From positions 62,001-126,000 of the forward strand of contig CAMPVF010000003.1 of assembly GCA_946997485.1 (NCBI GenBank): a DNA stretch of 64,000 nucleotides, given 5' to 3'. The stretch is from an uncultured Atopobium sp. Lineage in GTDB: Bacteria; Actinomycetota; Coriobacteriia; Coriobacteriales; Atopobiaceae. Position numbers and translations under genes: made by a program. The notes below the pieces were generated by a model. That model searched no databases. It was given only the letters and a program-made list of their open reading frames with translations, and was not told the DNA's origin. Shown here piece after piece: positions 1 to 8,406 of the stretch. Numbering within the stretch: the first letter of the stretch is position 1; every line of letters starts with the position of its first letter.

Positions 1-1
1 T

Positions 2-556
2 GTTATTGCAGGGTCTGAAGGGCGTATTGCACAGTTTTTGCATATTTGCCTGCAGTCGGGCTGCGATGCTACGCTGCGGCGCATGAAGCGCAATTACACA
101 ACAGCGTTTTATCGCTCGGCTGTTCTGCGCGCGCGTGCGCGCATGCCGCATGTTGCGCTTGGTACCGACCTCATTGTTGGTTTTCCTGGTGAAACCGATG
201 AGGAATTTGCCACCAGCTACAACTTTTGCAAGGATATCGGATTTGCAAAAATGCATATTTTCCGCTATTCAAAACGCAGTGGTACTCCTGCGGCCACGGC
301 TGAAGGGCAGGTAGATCCCCATGTTATGGCGGCTCGCAGTCGCAGCATGCACGAGCTTGCAGCACAGATGCGCTACGCGCAAGCTCAAACGCTTGTTGGT
401 ATGCGCGATAGCGTGGTTGTTCAAACGGCAGGGTATGGCATTACATCAGGCCTTTTTGATGCACATGTCGATAAAACTATTCCTATCGATACGCTCATCG
501 ATGTAACCATTGCTTCGGTTATGCCCGACTCATCGCTCATTGTTACCCGCATGTAG
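2..556 (+). CDS. mtaB: tRNA methylthiotransferase MtaB, 3' part
   Basis: This is the C-terminal part (about 184 residues) of a radical-SAM methylthiotransferase whose start lies left of the window. The frame is open from base 2. It shows the family signatures HICLQSGCD, the TDLIVGFPGET block and the YSKRSGTPAA segment, followed by a short TRAM-like tail. MtaB converts N6-threonylcarbamoyladenosine at tRNA position 37 to its 2-methylthio form. MiaB and RimO are both present elsewhere in the window, and the TDLIVGFPGET block resembles MiaB as well, so MtaB is chosen partly by exclusion. A weak hairpin with five T follows the stop. Confidence 0.75.
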   Translation, partial: VIAGSEGRIAQFLHICLQSGCDATLRRMKRNYTTAFYRSAVLRARARMPHVALGTDLIVGFPGETDEEFATSYNFCKDIGFAKMHIFRYSKRSGTPAATAEGQVDPHVMAARSRSMHELAAQMRYAQAQTLVGMRDSVVVQTAGYGITSGLFDAHVDKTIPIDTLIDVTIASVMPDSSLIVTRM

Positions 557-575
557 CACGCGTGTTATGGATGTA

Positions 576-597
576 CGCCGTCTGTGTGGCGGTTTTT
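576..597 (+). terminator. weak intrinsic terminator candidate after mtaB
   Basis: A 4-bp stem (CGCC at 576-579, GGCG at 588-591) with an 8-base loop is followed by G and five T. The stem is short, so termination is likely to be partial at best. Confidence 0.3.
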
Positions 598-709
598 AGC
601 CGCGCGATGTAGCATGTATGCTGCTAAATCCGCTATACTAGTACAAACAATCGTTGCGCGTTGTTTGCGCACGGTTGCTGTCTTACTCACTCATCGCTAA
701 GGTTTTGCT

Positions 710-1363
710 ATGCCAACACACGATACCTCAAACACTACTGACACACTGCACAGCGAGGGAGCACCTGCGTCTGATGCTGCCACAACGCCTGCCGTCACAT
801 CCGCCGTGTCTGCGCAAGACAGCGCAGCGTCGCCTGCTGCCATGCCCGAAGCCTGGCAGCACACCACGTTTTCGTTTTCATACGACGAAGGTGTTCAGCT
901 TTTGCTTACCGAAGAGCAAATGCGTGAAATTTGCTTATACGTGCTGCACGATCAGCAGGTATCGCGTCCGTGCACGATTTCCATTTCGATTGTTACTATC
1001 GATCATATTCACGACATAAACCGTGAGTTTCGCGGGCAAGATAAACCAACCGATGTTATTTCCATTGAGTGCGAGCGTCCAGACGACCCGAGTTTAGCTG
1101 TAGGGGAGCCCTGCGAGCTTGGCGATATTATATTGGCTTCGGAGTACATCGCGCATCAGGCAGACGATTTTGGTATGGATCACCAGGACGAATGTCGCCT
1201 GCTTCTCATTCACGCAATGCTTCATCTTTTGGGATACGACCATTTGTGTGACGCCGACGCTGAAGTTATGGAAGCGCTCGAAGATAGGCTGCTTATTGAG
1301 GTGGGCACCACCAAACACGTTGGGCATGTTACTCTTACGCGCCACAGAGATGAGCAGCGATGA
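710..1363 (+). CDS. ybeY: endoribonuclease YbeY
   Basis: YbeY is a zinc-dependent endoribonuclease needed for 16S rRNA 3'-end maturation and 70S quality control. The signature HAMLHLLGYDH is present, with metal-binding His168, His172 and His178. The protein is 217 residues, longer than the usual 150-170. The extra length is an N-terminal Ala/Thr/Ser-rich stretch of about 50 residues before the conserved fold. The ATG at 710 has only a weak TAAGG upstream, so a downstream start cannot be excluded. It overlaps dgkA by ATGA, and era and recO follow, the usual ybeY-dgkA-era-recO order. Confidence 0.93.
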   Translation: MPTHDTSNTTDTLHSEGAPASDAATTPAVTSAVSAQDSAASPAAMPEAWQHTTFSFSYDEGVQLLLTEEQMREICLYVLHDQQVSRPCTISISIVTIDHIHDINREFRGQDKPTDVISIECERPDDPSLAVGEPCELGDIILASEYIAHQADDFGMDHQDECRLLLIHAMLHLLGYDHLCDADAEVMEALEDRLLIEVGTTKHVGHVTLTRHRDEQR

Positions 1364-1740
1364 TTCCTGGCAAGCATCCCTATCACCCCTCATTTAAGCG
1401 GTCGTTTCTATTTGCGCAGCAAGGCTTTCGTCTTGCGTTTCATCAGGAACGCAACATTAAGGTAATGCTTGCGGGTGCGCTTGGTGGGGTGGTTGTAGGC
1501 ATCATTGTACACTTCGATGCACTATCATGGCTTATCTTTGCTTTATGCTGCGCAGTTGTGATAGCAGCAGAACTGTTAAATACCGCTATCGAAAAAGTTG
1601 TCGACTTGGTATCGCCCGAATTTCATCCTCTTGCAGGTCAGGCAAAGGATATTGCTGCGGCGGCTGTTTGGTCGATGTGCGTTATTGTTGCACTGATTGG
1701 CGCCGGTCTTGTGCTGCGTGCGCTTGGTTGGTGGGGCTAG
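1360..1740 (+). CDS. dgkA: diacylglycerol/undecaprenol kinase
   Basis: A small integral-membrane kinase of 126 residues with three predicted hydrophobic segments. The family motif AAELLNTAIEKVVDLV lies at residues 69-84 and includes the conserved Glu and Asn residues. Gram-positive members phosphorylate undecaprenol to recycle the cell-wall lipid carrier, whereas the Proteobacterial ones act on diacylglycerol; the first role is expected here. The start overlaps the ybeY stop by 4 bases, so translation is probably coupled. Confidence 0.93.
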   Translation: MIPGKHPYHPSFKRSFLFAQQGFRLAFHQERNIKVMLAGALGGVVVGIIVHFDALSWLIFALCCAVVIAAELLNTAIEKVVDLVSPEFHPLAGQAKDIAAAAVWSMCVIVALIGAGLVLRALGWWG

Positions 1741-1802
1741 CATGTGTGCATGCACACCGTTGCACCTGTGTACACCTGCGTTTTCGTACTAAAGGAATAA
1801 CC

Positions 1803-2723
1803 ATGGATTCAAACACTACAGCTCAACATGAGGGTTTTAAAAGCGGGTTTGTGGCGTTGGTTGGCCGTCCCAGTGTTGGTAAATCAACGCTTCTTAATGC
1901 CTGCTACGGTGGCAAAATTGCCATTACATCAAAGGTTGCGCAAACTACACGCAAGCGTCTTCGCGCGGTTATTACTACCGATACGTCGCAAATTATTCTT
2001 GTTGATACGCCCGGTCTTCATAAGCCTCAAGATGCCTTAGGTAAAACCCTCAACCAAACTGCTCTGTTGGAGCTTAACGATGTAGAAGTCGTTGCATTTC
2101 TTGTGGATGCAACAGCTCCTATTGGTCGCGGCGACGTGTGGGTAGCTAAGCATGTTCATGCAAGTTCTGCTGCGTATAAAATCCTCGTTCTTACCAAAGC
2201 CGACAAGGCTTCGCAGGCTCAGGTTAACGCTCAACTTGAGGCTTCATCGTTGCTTGGATCGTTTGACGATACGCTGGTAGTAAGCGCAACGCAGCACTTT
2301 GGTGTGGATGAATTTTTGCATCGTATTGAAGACCATCTGCCGGAAGGTCCACACTGGTTTTTTGATGATATGGATGTAGATGCCACCGATGAAGAGCTTA
2401 TGAGCGAATTTATTCGCGAAAAAATCCTGAATCTTACGCACGACGAAATTCCTCATAGCGTGGCGGTGCACATTGACGACGTTGTGTGGCGCTCTAAAAA
2501 ACTTTGCAGCATACGCGCTACGATTATGGTTGAACGTGCAGGTCAAAAGGCTATTATCATTGGTAAAAAAGCGGCGCTCATAAAAGAAATTGGTATGCAA
2601 GCGCGCCGTGACATCGAAAAACTTGTTGGTGCGCAGGTATTTTTGGATTTAGTTGTACGCGTGTACCCAAAATGGCGCAACGACCAAAACGAAATTAGAC
2701 GCCTTGGTTATGAGGCTGAATAA
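1803..2723 (+). CDS. era: GTPase Era
   Basis: Era is a ribosome-assembly GTPase that binds the 3' end of 16S rRNA. The 306-residue product has Walker A GRPSVGKS at 21-28, the G3 box DTPG, the G4 box TKAD, and a C-terminal KH domain (residues about 200-300) with VERAGQKAIIIGK. The ATG at 1803 was chosen because AAAGGAATAACC precedes it; the open frame runs upstream to 1527, but that part overlaps dgkA and has no Era similarity. The stop codon overlaps the recO start as TAATG. Confidence 0.96.
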   Translation: MDSNTTAQHEGFKSGFVALVGRPSVGKSTLLNACYGGKIAITSKVAQTTRKRLRAVITTDTSQIILVDTPGLHKPQDALGKTLNQTALLELNDVEVVAFLVDATAPIGRGDVWVAKHVHASSAAYKILVLTKADKASQAQVNAQLEASSLLGSFDDTLVVSATQHFGVDEFLHRIEDHLPEGPHWFFDDMDVDATDEELMSEFIREKILNLTHDEIPHSVAVHIDDVVWRSKKLCSIRATIMVERAGQKAIIIGKKAALIKEIGMQARRDIEKLVGAQVFLDLVVRVYPKWRNDQNEIRRLGYEAE

Positions 2724-3472
2724 TGCAGCGCCGGCCGCTTATTCATATTCGTGCGCTTGTTATCGATCATCGTGTGCGTCTTAAGGAAAAAGATGTTATC
2801 GTGCGGCTCTTGTGCGAGGACGGCAGCCTGCGCAGCGCTGTTGCAAAAGGCGCTCTGAGGCCTGGTGGTCGCTTTGCGAGCAGAACTGAACTTGGCTGTG
2901 AAGCTGATTTTTTATTGAGCGAGGGCGCGTCGCTCGACACCATTCAAGAAGCGCAGCTACGTAATGCAAACGTGCACATTCGTGAAGATCCCGATATCTT
3001 TGCTCTCGCGTGTGCCGCCTGTGAACTTACGCGGTATCTCAGTTCGCATGATGCGCGCGACGGATATGTGTTTGCCATTTGCACGGCATTTTTAGCTGCT
3101 ATTAAAGCTGCGAAAAATCGCAATCGTGCTCTGGCGTTTATGTGCGCATATACGCTGAAACTCATGGCGCATGCAGGGTATATGCCTGTCCTTACCTCGT
3201 GTGCATCTTGTTCAGATGAGCAGGTTGCCTATTTTTCTGTGCTTGATGGAGGAGCGCTCTGCGCGTCGTGTGCGCGCGGGCAAGATATGCTGAAGCCCTA
3301 CGATACAGCCACGCGCACGCTCACAGAGCAGCTGCTCAAAGCGCGTTTTACAGACATCGCGAACATGGCGGTTGAGGGCGAACCTGCATATGCAGCAGCG
3401 TCGCTTATGTGCCTTTGGGCGCAAACCTATCTCGACGTTCGGCTTCATGCGTTTGAATTTTTGTTGCACTAA
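2723..3472 (+). CDS. recO: DNA repair protein RecO
   Basis: RecO anneals single strands and, with RecR, loads RecA onto SSB-coated DNA. The 249-residue protein begins with the OB-fold segment (RALVIDHRVRLKEKDVIV). Near residues 150-190 it carries a four-cysteine zinc motif (CASC, then CASC about 20 residues later), as in Gram-positive RecO. Its start shares one base with the era stop, so it belongs to the ybeY-dgkA-era operon. Confidence 0.93.
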   Translation: MQRRPLIHIRALVIDHRVRLKEKDVIVRLLCEDGSLRSAVAKGALRPGGRFASRTELGCEADFLLSEGASLDTIQEAQLRNANVHIREDPDIFALACAACELTRYLSSHDARDGYVFAICTAFLAAIKAAKNRNRALAFMCAYTLKLMAHAGYMPVLTSCASCSDEQVAYFSVLDGGALCASCARGQDMLKPYDTATRTLTEQLLKARFTDIANMAVEGEPAYAAASLMCLWAQTYLDVRLHAFEFLLH

Positions 3473-3608
3473 GCGCTCGCGGTGCAAAACGTTGCATGAG
3501 CTTCGTTTCTTTGTGAGCACGCGCATTATGTGCATAACGTGGAGTCTTTGTGCACGCGCACCTCAGCACAGTGTACCTGCCGCTTTTACACGGTATCTCA
3601 TGCTAAAC

Positions 3609-3637
3609 TTGATAAGTTCGTACCTCACACTTAGATT
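3609..3637 (+). promoter_or_regulatory. candidate promoter of rpsO
   Basis: TTGATA at 3609-3614 and TAGATT at 3632-3637 are 17 bases apart, about 60 bases ahead of the rpsO ATG. The fit is moderate. Confidence 0.4.
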
Positions 3638-3698
3638 GATGCGCACACCTGCACGCATTCTCAGTTTGAGGCAAATCCTATACGAAAGGTGGAAACTC

Positions 3699-3977
3699 AT
3701 GGCAGTTTCAAAAGAGCGCAAAGCGCAGCTCATCGCTCAATATGGTAAAGACGCTAACGATTCAGGTAGCGCAGCTGTTCAGGTTGCTTTGCTTACCGAG
3801 CGCATTAAGGGTCTTACCGAGCATGTTAAGGAACACAAGCACGACTTTCACACGCGCCGTGGTTTGCTTATGCTCGTAGGTAAACGTCGTAACTTGTTGG
3901 GCTACATTAAACGCCAAGACATCGAAGCGTATCGTAGCCTTATCAAGAGCTTGGGTATCCGCGACAACATTCAGTAA
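3699..3977 (+). CDS. rpsO: 30S ribosomal protein S15
   Basis: S15 binds the central domain of 16S rRNA and helps form the intersubunit bridge. The 92-residue product has the family pattern DSGSAAVQVALLTERI, the HKHDFHTRRGLL block and the RRNLLGYIK block. The ATG at 3699 follows a GAAAGGTGG ribosome-binding site at good spacing; the frame is open further upstream without S15 similarity. It is followed by a strong terminator and then pnp, the common rpsO-pnp order. Confidence 0.98.
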   Translation: MAVSKERKAQLIAQYGKDANDSGSAAVQVALLTERIKGLTEHVKEHKHDFHTRRGLLMLVGKRRNLLGYIKRQDIEAYRSLIKSLGIRDNIQ

Positions 3978-3987
3978 GTTGCACATA

Positions 3988-4011
3988 AGCGCCCGATTAC
4001 GGGCGCTTTTT
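3988..4011 (+). terminator. intrinsic terminator after rpsO
   Basis: A perfect 8-bp G+C-rich stem (AGCGCCCG, loop ATTA, CGGGCGCT) runs into a T tract. It would limit read-through from rpsO into pnp. Confidence 0.9.
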
Positions 4012-4023
4012 GCATGTGGAGGC

Positions 4024-4046
4024 ACTTTTCACAAGGGGTGAAAAGT
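4024..4046 (+). promoter_or_regulatory. hairpin in the pnp leader
   Basis: A perfect 9-bp stem (ACTTTTCAC at 4024-4032, GTGAAAAGT at 4038-4046) closes a 5-base AAGGG loop. It sits between the rpsO terminator and the pnp start, 17 bases upstream of the ATG, and has no T tract. In Escherichia coli a pnp leader stem is cut by RNase III and PNPase then represses its own mRNA; a comparable role here is inferred from position only. Confidence 0.6.
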
Positions 4047-4063
4047 AGAGGTTAAGGATATAT

Positions 4064-6346
4064 ATGGCAAAAGTATCATACGAGTTCGATTTATACGATA
4101 AACACTACAAGCTCGAAACGGGCGAGCTTGCAAAACAAGCAACAGGAGAATGTCTCGTTTCGTGCGGCGATTCTACCGTTAATGTTACTGTTGTTGTTTC
4201 AAAAGAACGCAAAGACTACGATTTCTTCCCGCTTACCGTTGATTTTATCGAAAAAATGTACGCCGTTGGTCGCATTCCTGGCGGCTATCTCAAGCGCGAA
4301 TCACGTCCCACCGAAAAAGCTACGCTTACCGCGCGCATGATCGATCGTCCTATTCGCCCGGCATTTCCCGATGGCTTTCGTAACGAAGTACAAATTGTTG
4401 CAATGCCGCTGGTAGCCGACCAGTTTAATCCCGTCGACACCATCTGCGTTATGGGTGCGTCCTGTGCAATGCGCACCGGCGGTGTGCCTTTTGAGGGTCC
4501 GCTTGCATGCGTTCGCATTGGCCGTAACACACAAACCGGCGAATTTATTGTGAACCCCACCTACGAAGAGCGCAAACACTCCGATCTCGACCTTGAGCTT
4601 GCTGGTTCTGCAACCTTCATCTCCATGCTCGAAGCTGCTGCGCAAGAAATTTCCGAAGAGGATATGCTCTCCGCGATGGCGTTTGGTCAGCAAGCTATTG
4701 CTGCGTTTTGTGCCGAGCAAGAAAAGTTCTTCGCGAAGGTTGCCGAGGTAAACGGTCCTATCGAAGAGCACATCTACGAGCTCGATGAGCCTATCGAGGA
4801 GCTTCACAACCGCGTATTTGCACACTTTGACGAAATGAGCGCTGCGCTTAAAGATGACGACAAACTTCACCGCATCCAAAAAGTTGAAGAACTTAAAGCT
4901 GCGATTGTTGATGAGTTTACCGAAGAAGAGCAGGAAGAATGGGCAATTGCACTACCTGCTGAGCTTAAGAGCCTCGAAAAGCATGCCATGCGTCTTATGG
5001 TTGTTGAAACGGGCGAGCGTGTTGATGGCCGAAAGTCAACCGAAGTGCGTCCGCTTATGATTAAGCCCGATTATCTGCCGCTTGTTCACGGCTCTGGTTT
5101 GTTCCAGCGTGGTCAAACACAGGTGCTTTCGGTAGCAACCCTGGGTATGCTGAGCGAATGGCAGCGTCTCGACACTATCGAGCCGCAAGAAGGTAAGCGC
5201 TATATGCACCACTACAACTTCCCGCCATACTGCACCGGCGAAACCGGTCGTTTGGGTTCGCCTAAACGCCGCGAGATTGGCCACGGTAACTTGGCTGAGC
5301 GCGCATTGTTGCCTGTTATTCCAAGCGAAGACGAATTCCCATATGCAATTCGCGTTGTAAGCGAAGTTATGGAGTCGAATGGCTCATCGTCTATGGCATC
5401 TACCTGTGGTTCTACGCTCGCCCTTATGGACGCTGGTGTTCCTATTGTGCGTCCTGTTTCCGGTGTTGCTATGGGTCTTATTCAGGAAGAAGGCAAAACC
5501 GTTGTCCTTACCGACATTCAAGGTCTTGAAGACTTCTTAGGCGACATGGACTTTAAGGTAACTGGTACAACCAAGGGTATTACCGCCATGCAAATGGACA
5601 ACAAAGCAACTGGTCTTACCCCCGAAATTTTGCGTCAAGCGCTTCAGCAGGCACACGTTGGCCGCATGGAAATTCTTGATGCCATGCTCGCGCAAATTCC
5701 TGTGCCGCGTGCTCACACTAAAGAAACTGCACCTAAGATTATCAGCATTAAAATTCCTGTTGACACCATTCGTGACGTTATTGGTTCGGGCGGCAAAGTT
5801 ATTCGCTCCATCCAAGACGAAACAGGTGCTACGGTTGAAATTCAAGAAGATGGTAGCGTCTTTATTGCTGGTGTTGGTGAGGCCGCACAGGCTGCTGCCG
5901 ACCGCATCAACATGATTATTAAGGTGCCCGAAGTGGGCGAGGAGTACCATGGCCGCGTTGTTGGTCTGCAACCCTTTGGCGCCTTTATTGAGCTTTTACC
6001 CGGAAAAGACGGCCTGCTTCACATCTCTCGCGTGGCAAAAGGCCGTGTTGAGAAAATCGAAGACGTACTTTCTGTTGGCGATGAGGTTGATGTTGTTGTC
6101 CTTGAAGTAGATGACAAAGGAAAGATTTCCCTCGATCGCTTGGATAAACCCGAGGTAGCACCAAGTGCTGCACACGATCGTCCTGAGCGCTCATCACGCG
6201 GAAAAGACGCACGTCGTGAGCGTGGCTATGTATCGAAGCCGCAGCATCGTCACTTCTCAGACGCTGCCGCAGCAGAGGCCCGCGAGAGCGAATTGCGCCT
6301 CGGTCACCGTCAACTTCGTCGTCACCACACTGCGCGCGAAGATTAA
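4064..6346 (+). CDS. pnp: polyribonucleotide nucleotidyltransferase (PNPase)
   Basis: PNPase degrades RNA 3' to 5' by phosphorolysis. The 760-residue protein shows two RNase PH-like domains (first ending near residue 230; second with GRKSTEVRPL and GSSSMASTCGSTLALMDAG), a KH domain starting near residue 563 (DVIGSGGKVIRSI) and an S1 domain from about 625 (GRVVGLQPFGAFIEL). The final 60 residues are a basic and acidic tail rich in Arg, His, Glu and Ala, longer than in many homologues. Translation starts at ATG 4064, with GGTTAAGGATAT upstream. Confidence 0.97.
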   Translation: MAKVSYEFDLYDKHYKLETGELAKQATGECLVSCGDSTVNVTVVVSKERKDYDFFPLTVDFIEKMYAVGRIPGGYLKRESRPTEKATLTARMIDRPIRPAFPDGFRNEVQIVAMPLVADQFNPVDTICVMGASCAMRTGGVPFEGPLACVRIGRNTQTGEFIVNPTYEERKHSDLDLELAGSATFISMLEAAAQEISEEDMLSAMAFGQQAIAAFCAEQEKFFAKVAEVNGPIEEHIYELDEPIEELHNRVFAHFDEMSAALKDDDKLHRIQKVEELKAAIVDEFTEEEQEEWAIALPAELKSLEKHAMRLMVVETGERVDGRKSTEVRPLMIKPDYLPLVHGSGLFQRGQTQVLSVATLGMLSEWQRLDTIEPQEGKRYMHHYNFPPYCTGETGRLGSPKRREIGHGNLAERALLPVIPSEDEFPYAIRVVSEVMESNGSSSMASTCGSTLALMDAGVPIVRPVSGVAMGLIQEEGKTVVLTDIQGLEDFLGDMDFKVTGTTKGITAMQMDNKATGLTPEILRQALQQAHVGRMEILDAMLAQIPVPRAHTKETAPKIISIKIPVDTIRDVIGSGGKVIRSIQDETGATVEIQEDGSVFIAGVGEAAQAAADRINMIIKVPEVGEEYHGRVVGLQPFGAFIELLPGKDGLLHISRVAKGRVEKIEDVLSVGDEVDVVVLEVDDKGKISLDRLDKPEVAPSAAHDRPERSSRGKDARRERGYVSKPQHRHFSDAAAAEARESELRLGHRQLRRHHTARED

Positions 6347-6442
6347 GCGTTTGCGCTCGTGCTAAAAGAGCCAGTCATAAGGCTGCGCTCACGCTACGTG
6401 AAAAAACGTGCGCGTGCATGGGTTATATATGGTAGCTGGTAT

Positions 6443-6473
6443 AACACGCCTGTTGTATGCAGGCGTGTTTTTT
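6443..6473 (+). terminator. intrinsic terminator after pnp
   Basis: A perfect 10-bp stem (AACACGCCTG / CAGGCGTGTT) with a 7-base loop is followed by six T. It ends the pnp transcript. Confidence 0.92.
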
Positions 6474-6747
6474 ATTGCGAAAGGTACATTGGAGCTGCTG
6501 TGCGCATCAATTGGGTCTGCCTTGGAGCTTAATCGCAGCTCATCTGTGCGCGCGGCTCCACAACAATCGCCTATGGTTGCAGGTGTTGCGCAGGGTAGCG
6601 TACATGCGTTTTTAACGTAGTTTCATATCTTAATCGCGCGGCTCTTATCGCCATCATGTAAAATAGTATGTTGCTAAATTACTTTACACATTCACACATG
6701 CTTGCCATGTGTTTAATACTTGTACTGCTACGTTTGAAAGGACACGC
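6474..6747. other. intergenic region before rnj
   Basis: About 270 bases with no supported gene. A short open frame spans the terminator but has no ribosome-binding site or recognisable similarity. An A+T-rich stretch near 6655-6690, including TAAAAT at 6659-6664, probably holds the rnj promoter, but no convincing -35 element was found. Confidence 0.5.
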
Positions 6748-8406
6748 ATGCGAAAAACCAAATCTGTACTAAAAATTATTCCGCTCGGAGGCCTTGATGG
6801 CATCGGCAAAAATATGACGGCGTTCCAATATGGTAACGATCTTATCCTTGCCGACTGCGGTCTTATGTTTCCAGACGACAATCAGCCTGGTATCGACCTT
6901 GTTTTGCCCGATTACACCTACGTACTCGAGCACGCGGACATGCTGCGCGGCATTATCATTACGCACGGTCATGAAGATCACATTGGTGCTATTCCATATT
7001 TGCTTGGCGACCTTCAGCAAAAAGTTAACATCTACTCAAGCAAACTTTCACTTGGCTTTATCAATGCAAAGCTCTCCGAATATAAGGTAGTAGCTCCAAA
7101 CTTGTGCGAAGTTCACGACCGCGATGTTGTTCGTTTGGGCTCATTTGAAGTGAATTTCTTCTCAATTACGCACTCCATTCCTGGTGCACTCGGTATTTAC
7201 ACGAAAACTCCTGCGGGAAGCTTTATGCTTACCGGTGATTTTAAGTTTGACCAAACGCCTATCGACGGTGTTACCACTGATTTCCAGGCAATTTGCGAAT
7301 TTGCTCAAGAGGGTATCGATGTGCTCTTGGCCGACTCAACCAACGCAACCAAGCCCGGCTTTACGCCAAGCGAAGCTGCCGTAGGTCCCAGCTTGCGTCA
7401 CATCATTAAAAATGCACAGGGACGCGTGTTTGTGGCCTCGTTCTCAAGCCACATTCACCGCATTCAGCAGGTATGTGATGCAGCTGTTTCGGTGGGTCGT
7501 AAAGTTGTGGTAACAGGTCGTTCCATGATTTCAAACACCCGTATTGCGCGCGAGCTTGGCTATCTTAAAATTTCACCCGATGACATTATCGATGCACTTG
7601 ACATGACCGATATGCCCGACGACAAAATTGTTGTGATGTGCACCGGAAGCCAGGGTGAGCCGATGAGCGCGCTTGCGCGTATGGCCACCGGTGAACACAA
7701 AACGTTTACTATTCGCGAGTCGGACACTGTTATTATTTCGGCAACACCTGTTCCCGGCAATGAAAAGAGTGTTCAGGGCATTGTTAACCTGCTGAGCAAA
7801 ACGGGCTGCGACGTATACGACAGAAGCCGCACGCTTGTGCACGTATCGGGGCACGCAAGCCAAGAGGAGCTCAAGTTGCTCATGGCTATGACCAAGCCCA
7901 CGTATTTTGTTCCCGTTCATGGCGAAGCGGTGCACCAGCGTCAGCATGCAAAACTTGCCGAGCAAATGGGTATCGCTCCCGATCACATTTTTATTGCCGA
8001 TAATGGCGATGAGCTCATTATGAAAAATCACAAGCTCCAATGGGGTCAAAATGTTGAGTCGGGCGTTATCTATGTTGATGGACTGTCTGTTGGCGACGCC
8101 GACCCCGTTGTATTCCGCGATCGTCAAAAACTCTCGCGCGATGGTATCGTTTTTTGTGTTGTTACTATCACAAACCAGCGCAAAATTGCCGATGTTGAAC
8201 TCTCAAGTAGAGGTGTATCCTTTAGTCTCGACGATTTAGCCGAGCATGCCATTGAGCTTATTCGCAATTATATTGAGGGTTCTCACAGCTACGATGCTGC
8301 CGGTGTAGAAGCGTACCAGCAGGGTATTCGCCAAAAACTTTCGTCACTTTTGTGGTCTAAAACGCGCACGCGTCCAATGATAATCCCGGTTGTCATGGAG
8401 GTATAA
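6748..8406 (+). CDS. rnj: ribonuclease J
   Basis: RNase J is a metallo-beta-lactamase and beta-CASP nuclease with 5'-exonuclease and endonuclease activity in mRNA decay and rRNA maturation. The 552-residue product has the zinc motif HGHEDH at 73-78, the later Asp/His motifs (TGDFKFD, VSGHAS) and the C-terminal RNase J domain. The ATG at 6748 is chosen because GAAAGGA lies 5 bases upstream; an in-frame ATG at 6709 lacks such a site. The stop directly abuts the ftsK ATG. Confidence 0.95.
   Translation: MRKTKSVLKIIPLGGLDGIGKNMTAFQYGNDLILADCGLMFPDDNQPGIDLVLPDYTYVLEHADMLRGIIITHGHEDHIGAIPYLLGDLQQKVNIYSSKLSLGFINAKLSEYKVVAPNLCEVHDRDVVRLGSFEVNFFSITHSIPGALGIYTKTPAGSFMLTGDFKFDQTPIDGVTTDFQAICEFAQEGIDVLLADSTNATKPGFTPSEAAVGPSLRHIIKNAQGRVFVASFSSHIHRIQQVCDAAVSVGRKVVVTGRSMISNTRIARELGYLKISPDDIIDALDMTDMPDDKIVVMCTGSQGEPMSALARMATGEHKTFTIRESDTVIISATPVPGNEKSVQGIVNLLSKTGCDVYDRSRTLVHVSGHASQEELKLLMAMTKPTYFVPVHGEAVHQRQHAKLAEQMGIAPDHIFIADNGDELIMKNHKLQWGQNVESGVIYVDGLSVGDADPVVFRDRQKLSRDGIVFCVVTITNQRKIADVELSSRGVSFSLDDLAEHAIELIRNYIEGSHSYDAAGVEAYQQGIRQKLSSLLWSKTRTRPMIIPVVMEV

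Noticed and set aside
1527..1802. Extended N-terminus of Era starting at 1527
   Set aside because: It overlaps dgkA in another frame, lacks similarity, and ATG 1803 has a good ribosome-binding site.
4301..4879. 192-codon minus-strand frame inside pnp
   Set aside because: Shadow of a highly conserved gene; the composition follows the coding strand and no start signal is present.
6408..6620. 70-codon plus-strand frame after pnp
   Set aside because: It runs through the strong terminator at 6443-6473, has no ribosome-binding site and no recognisable similarity.
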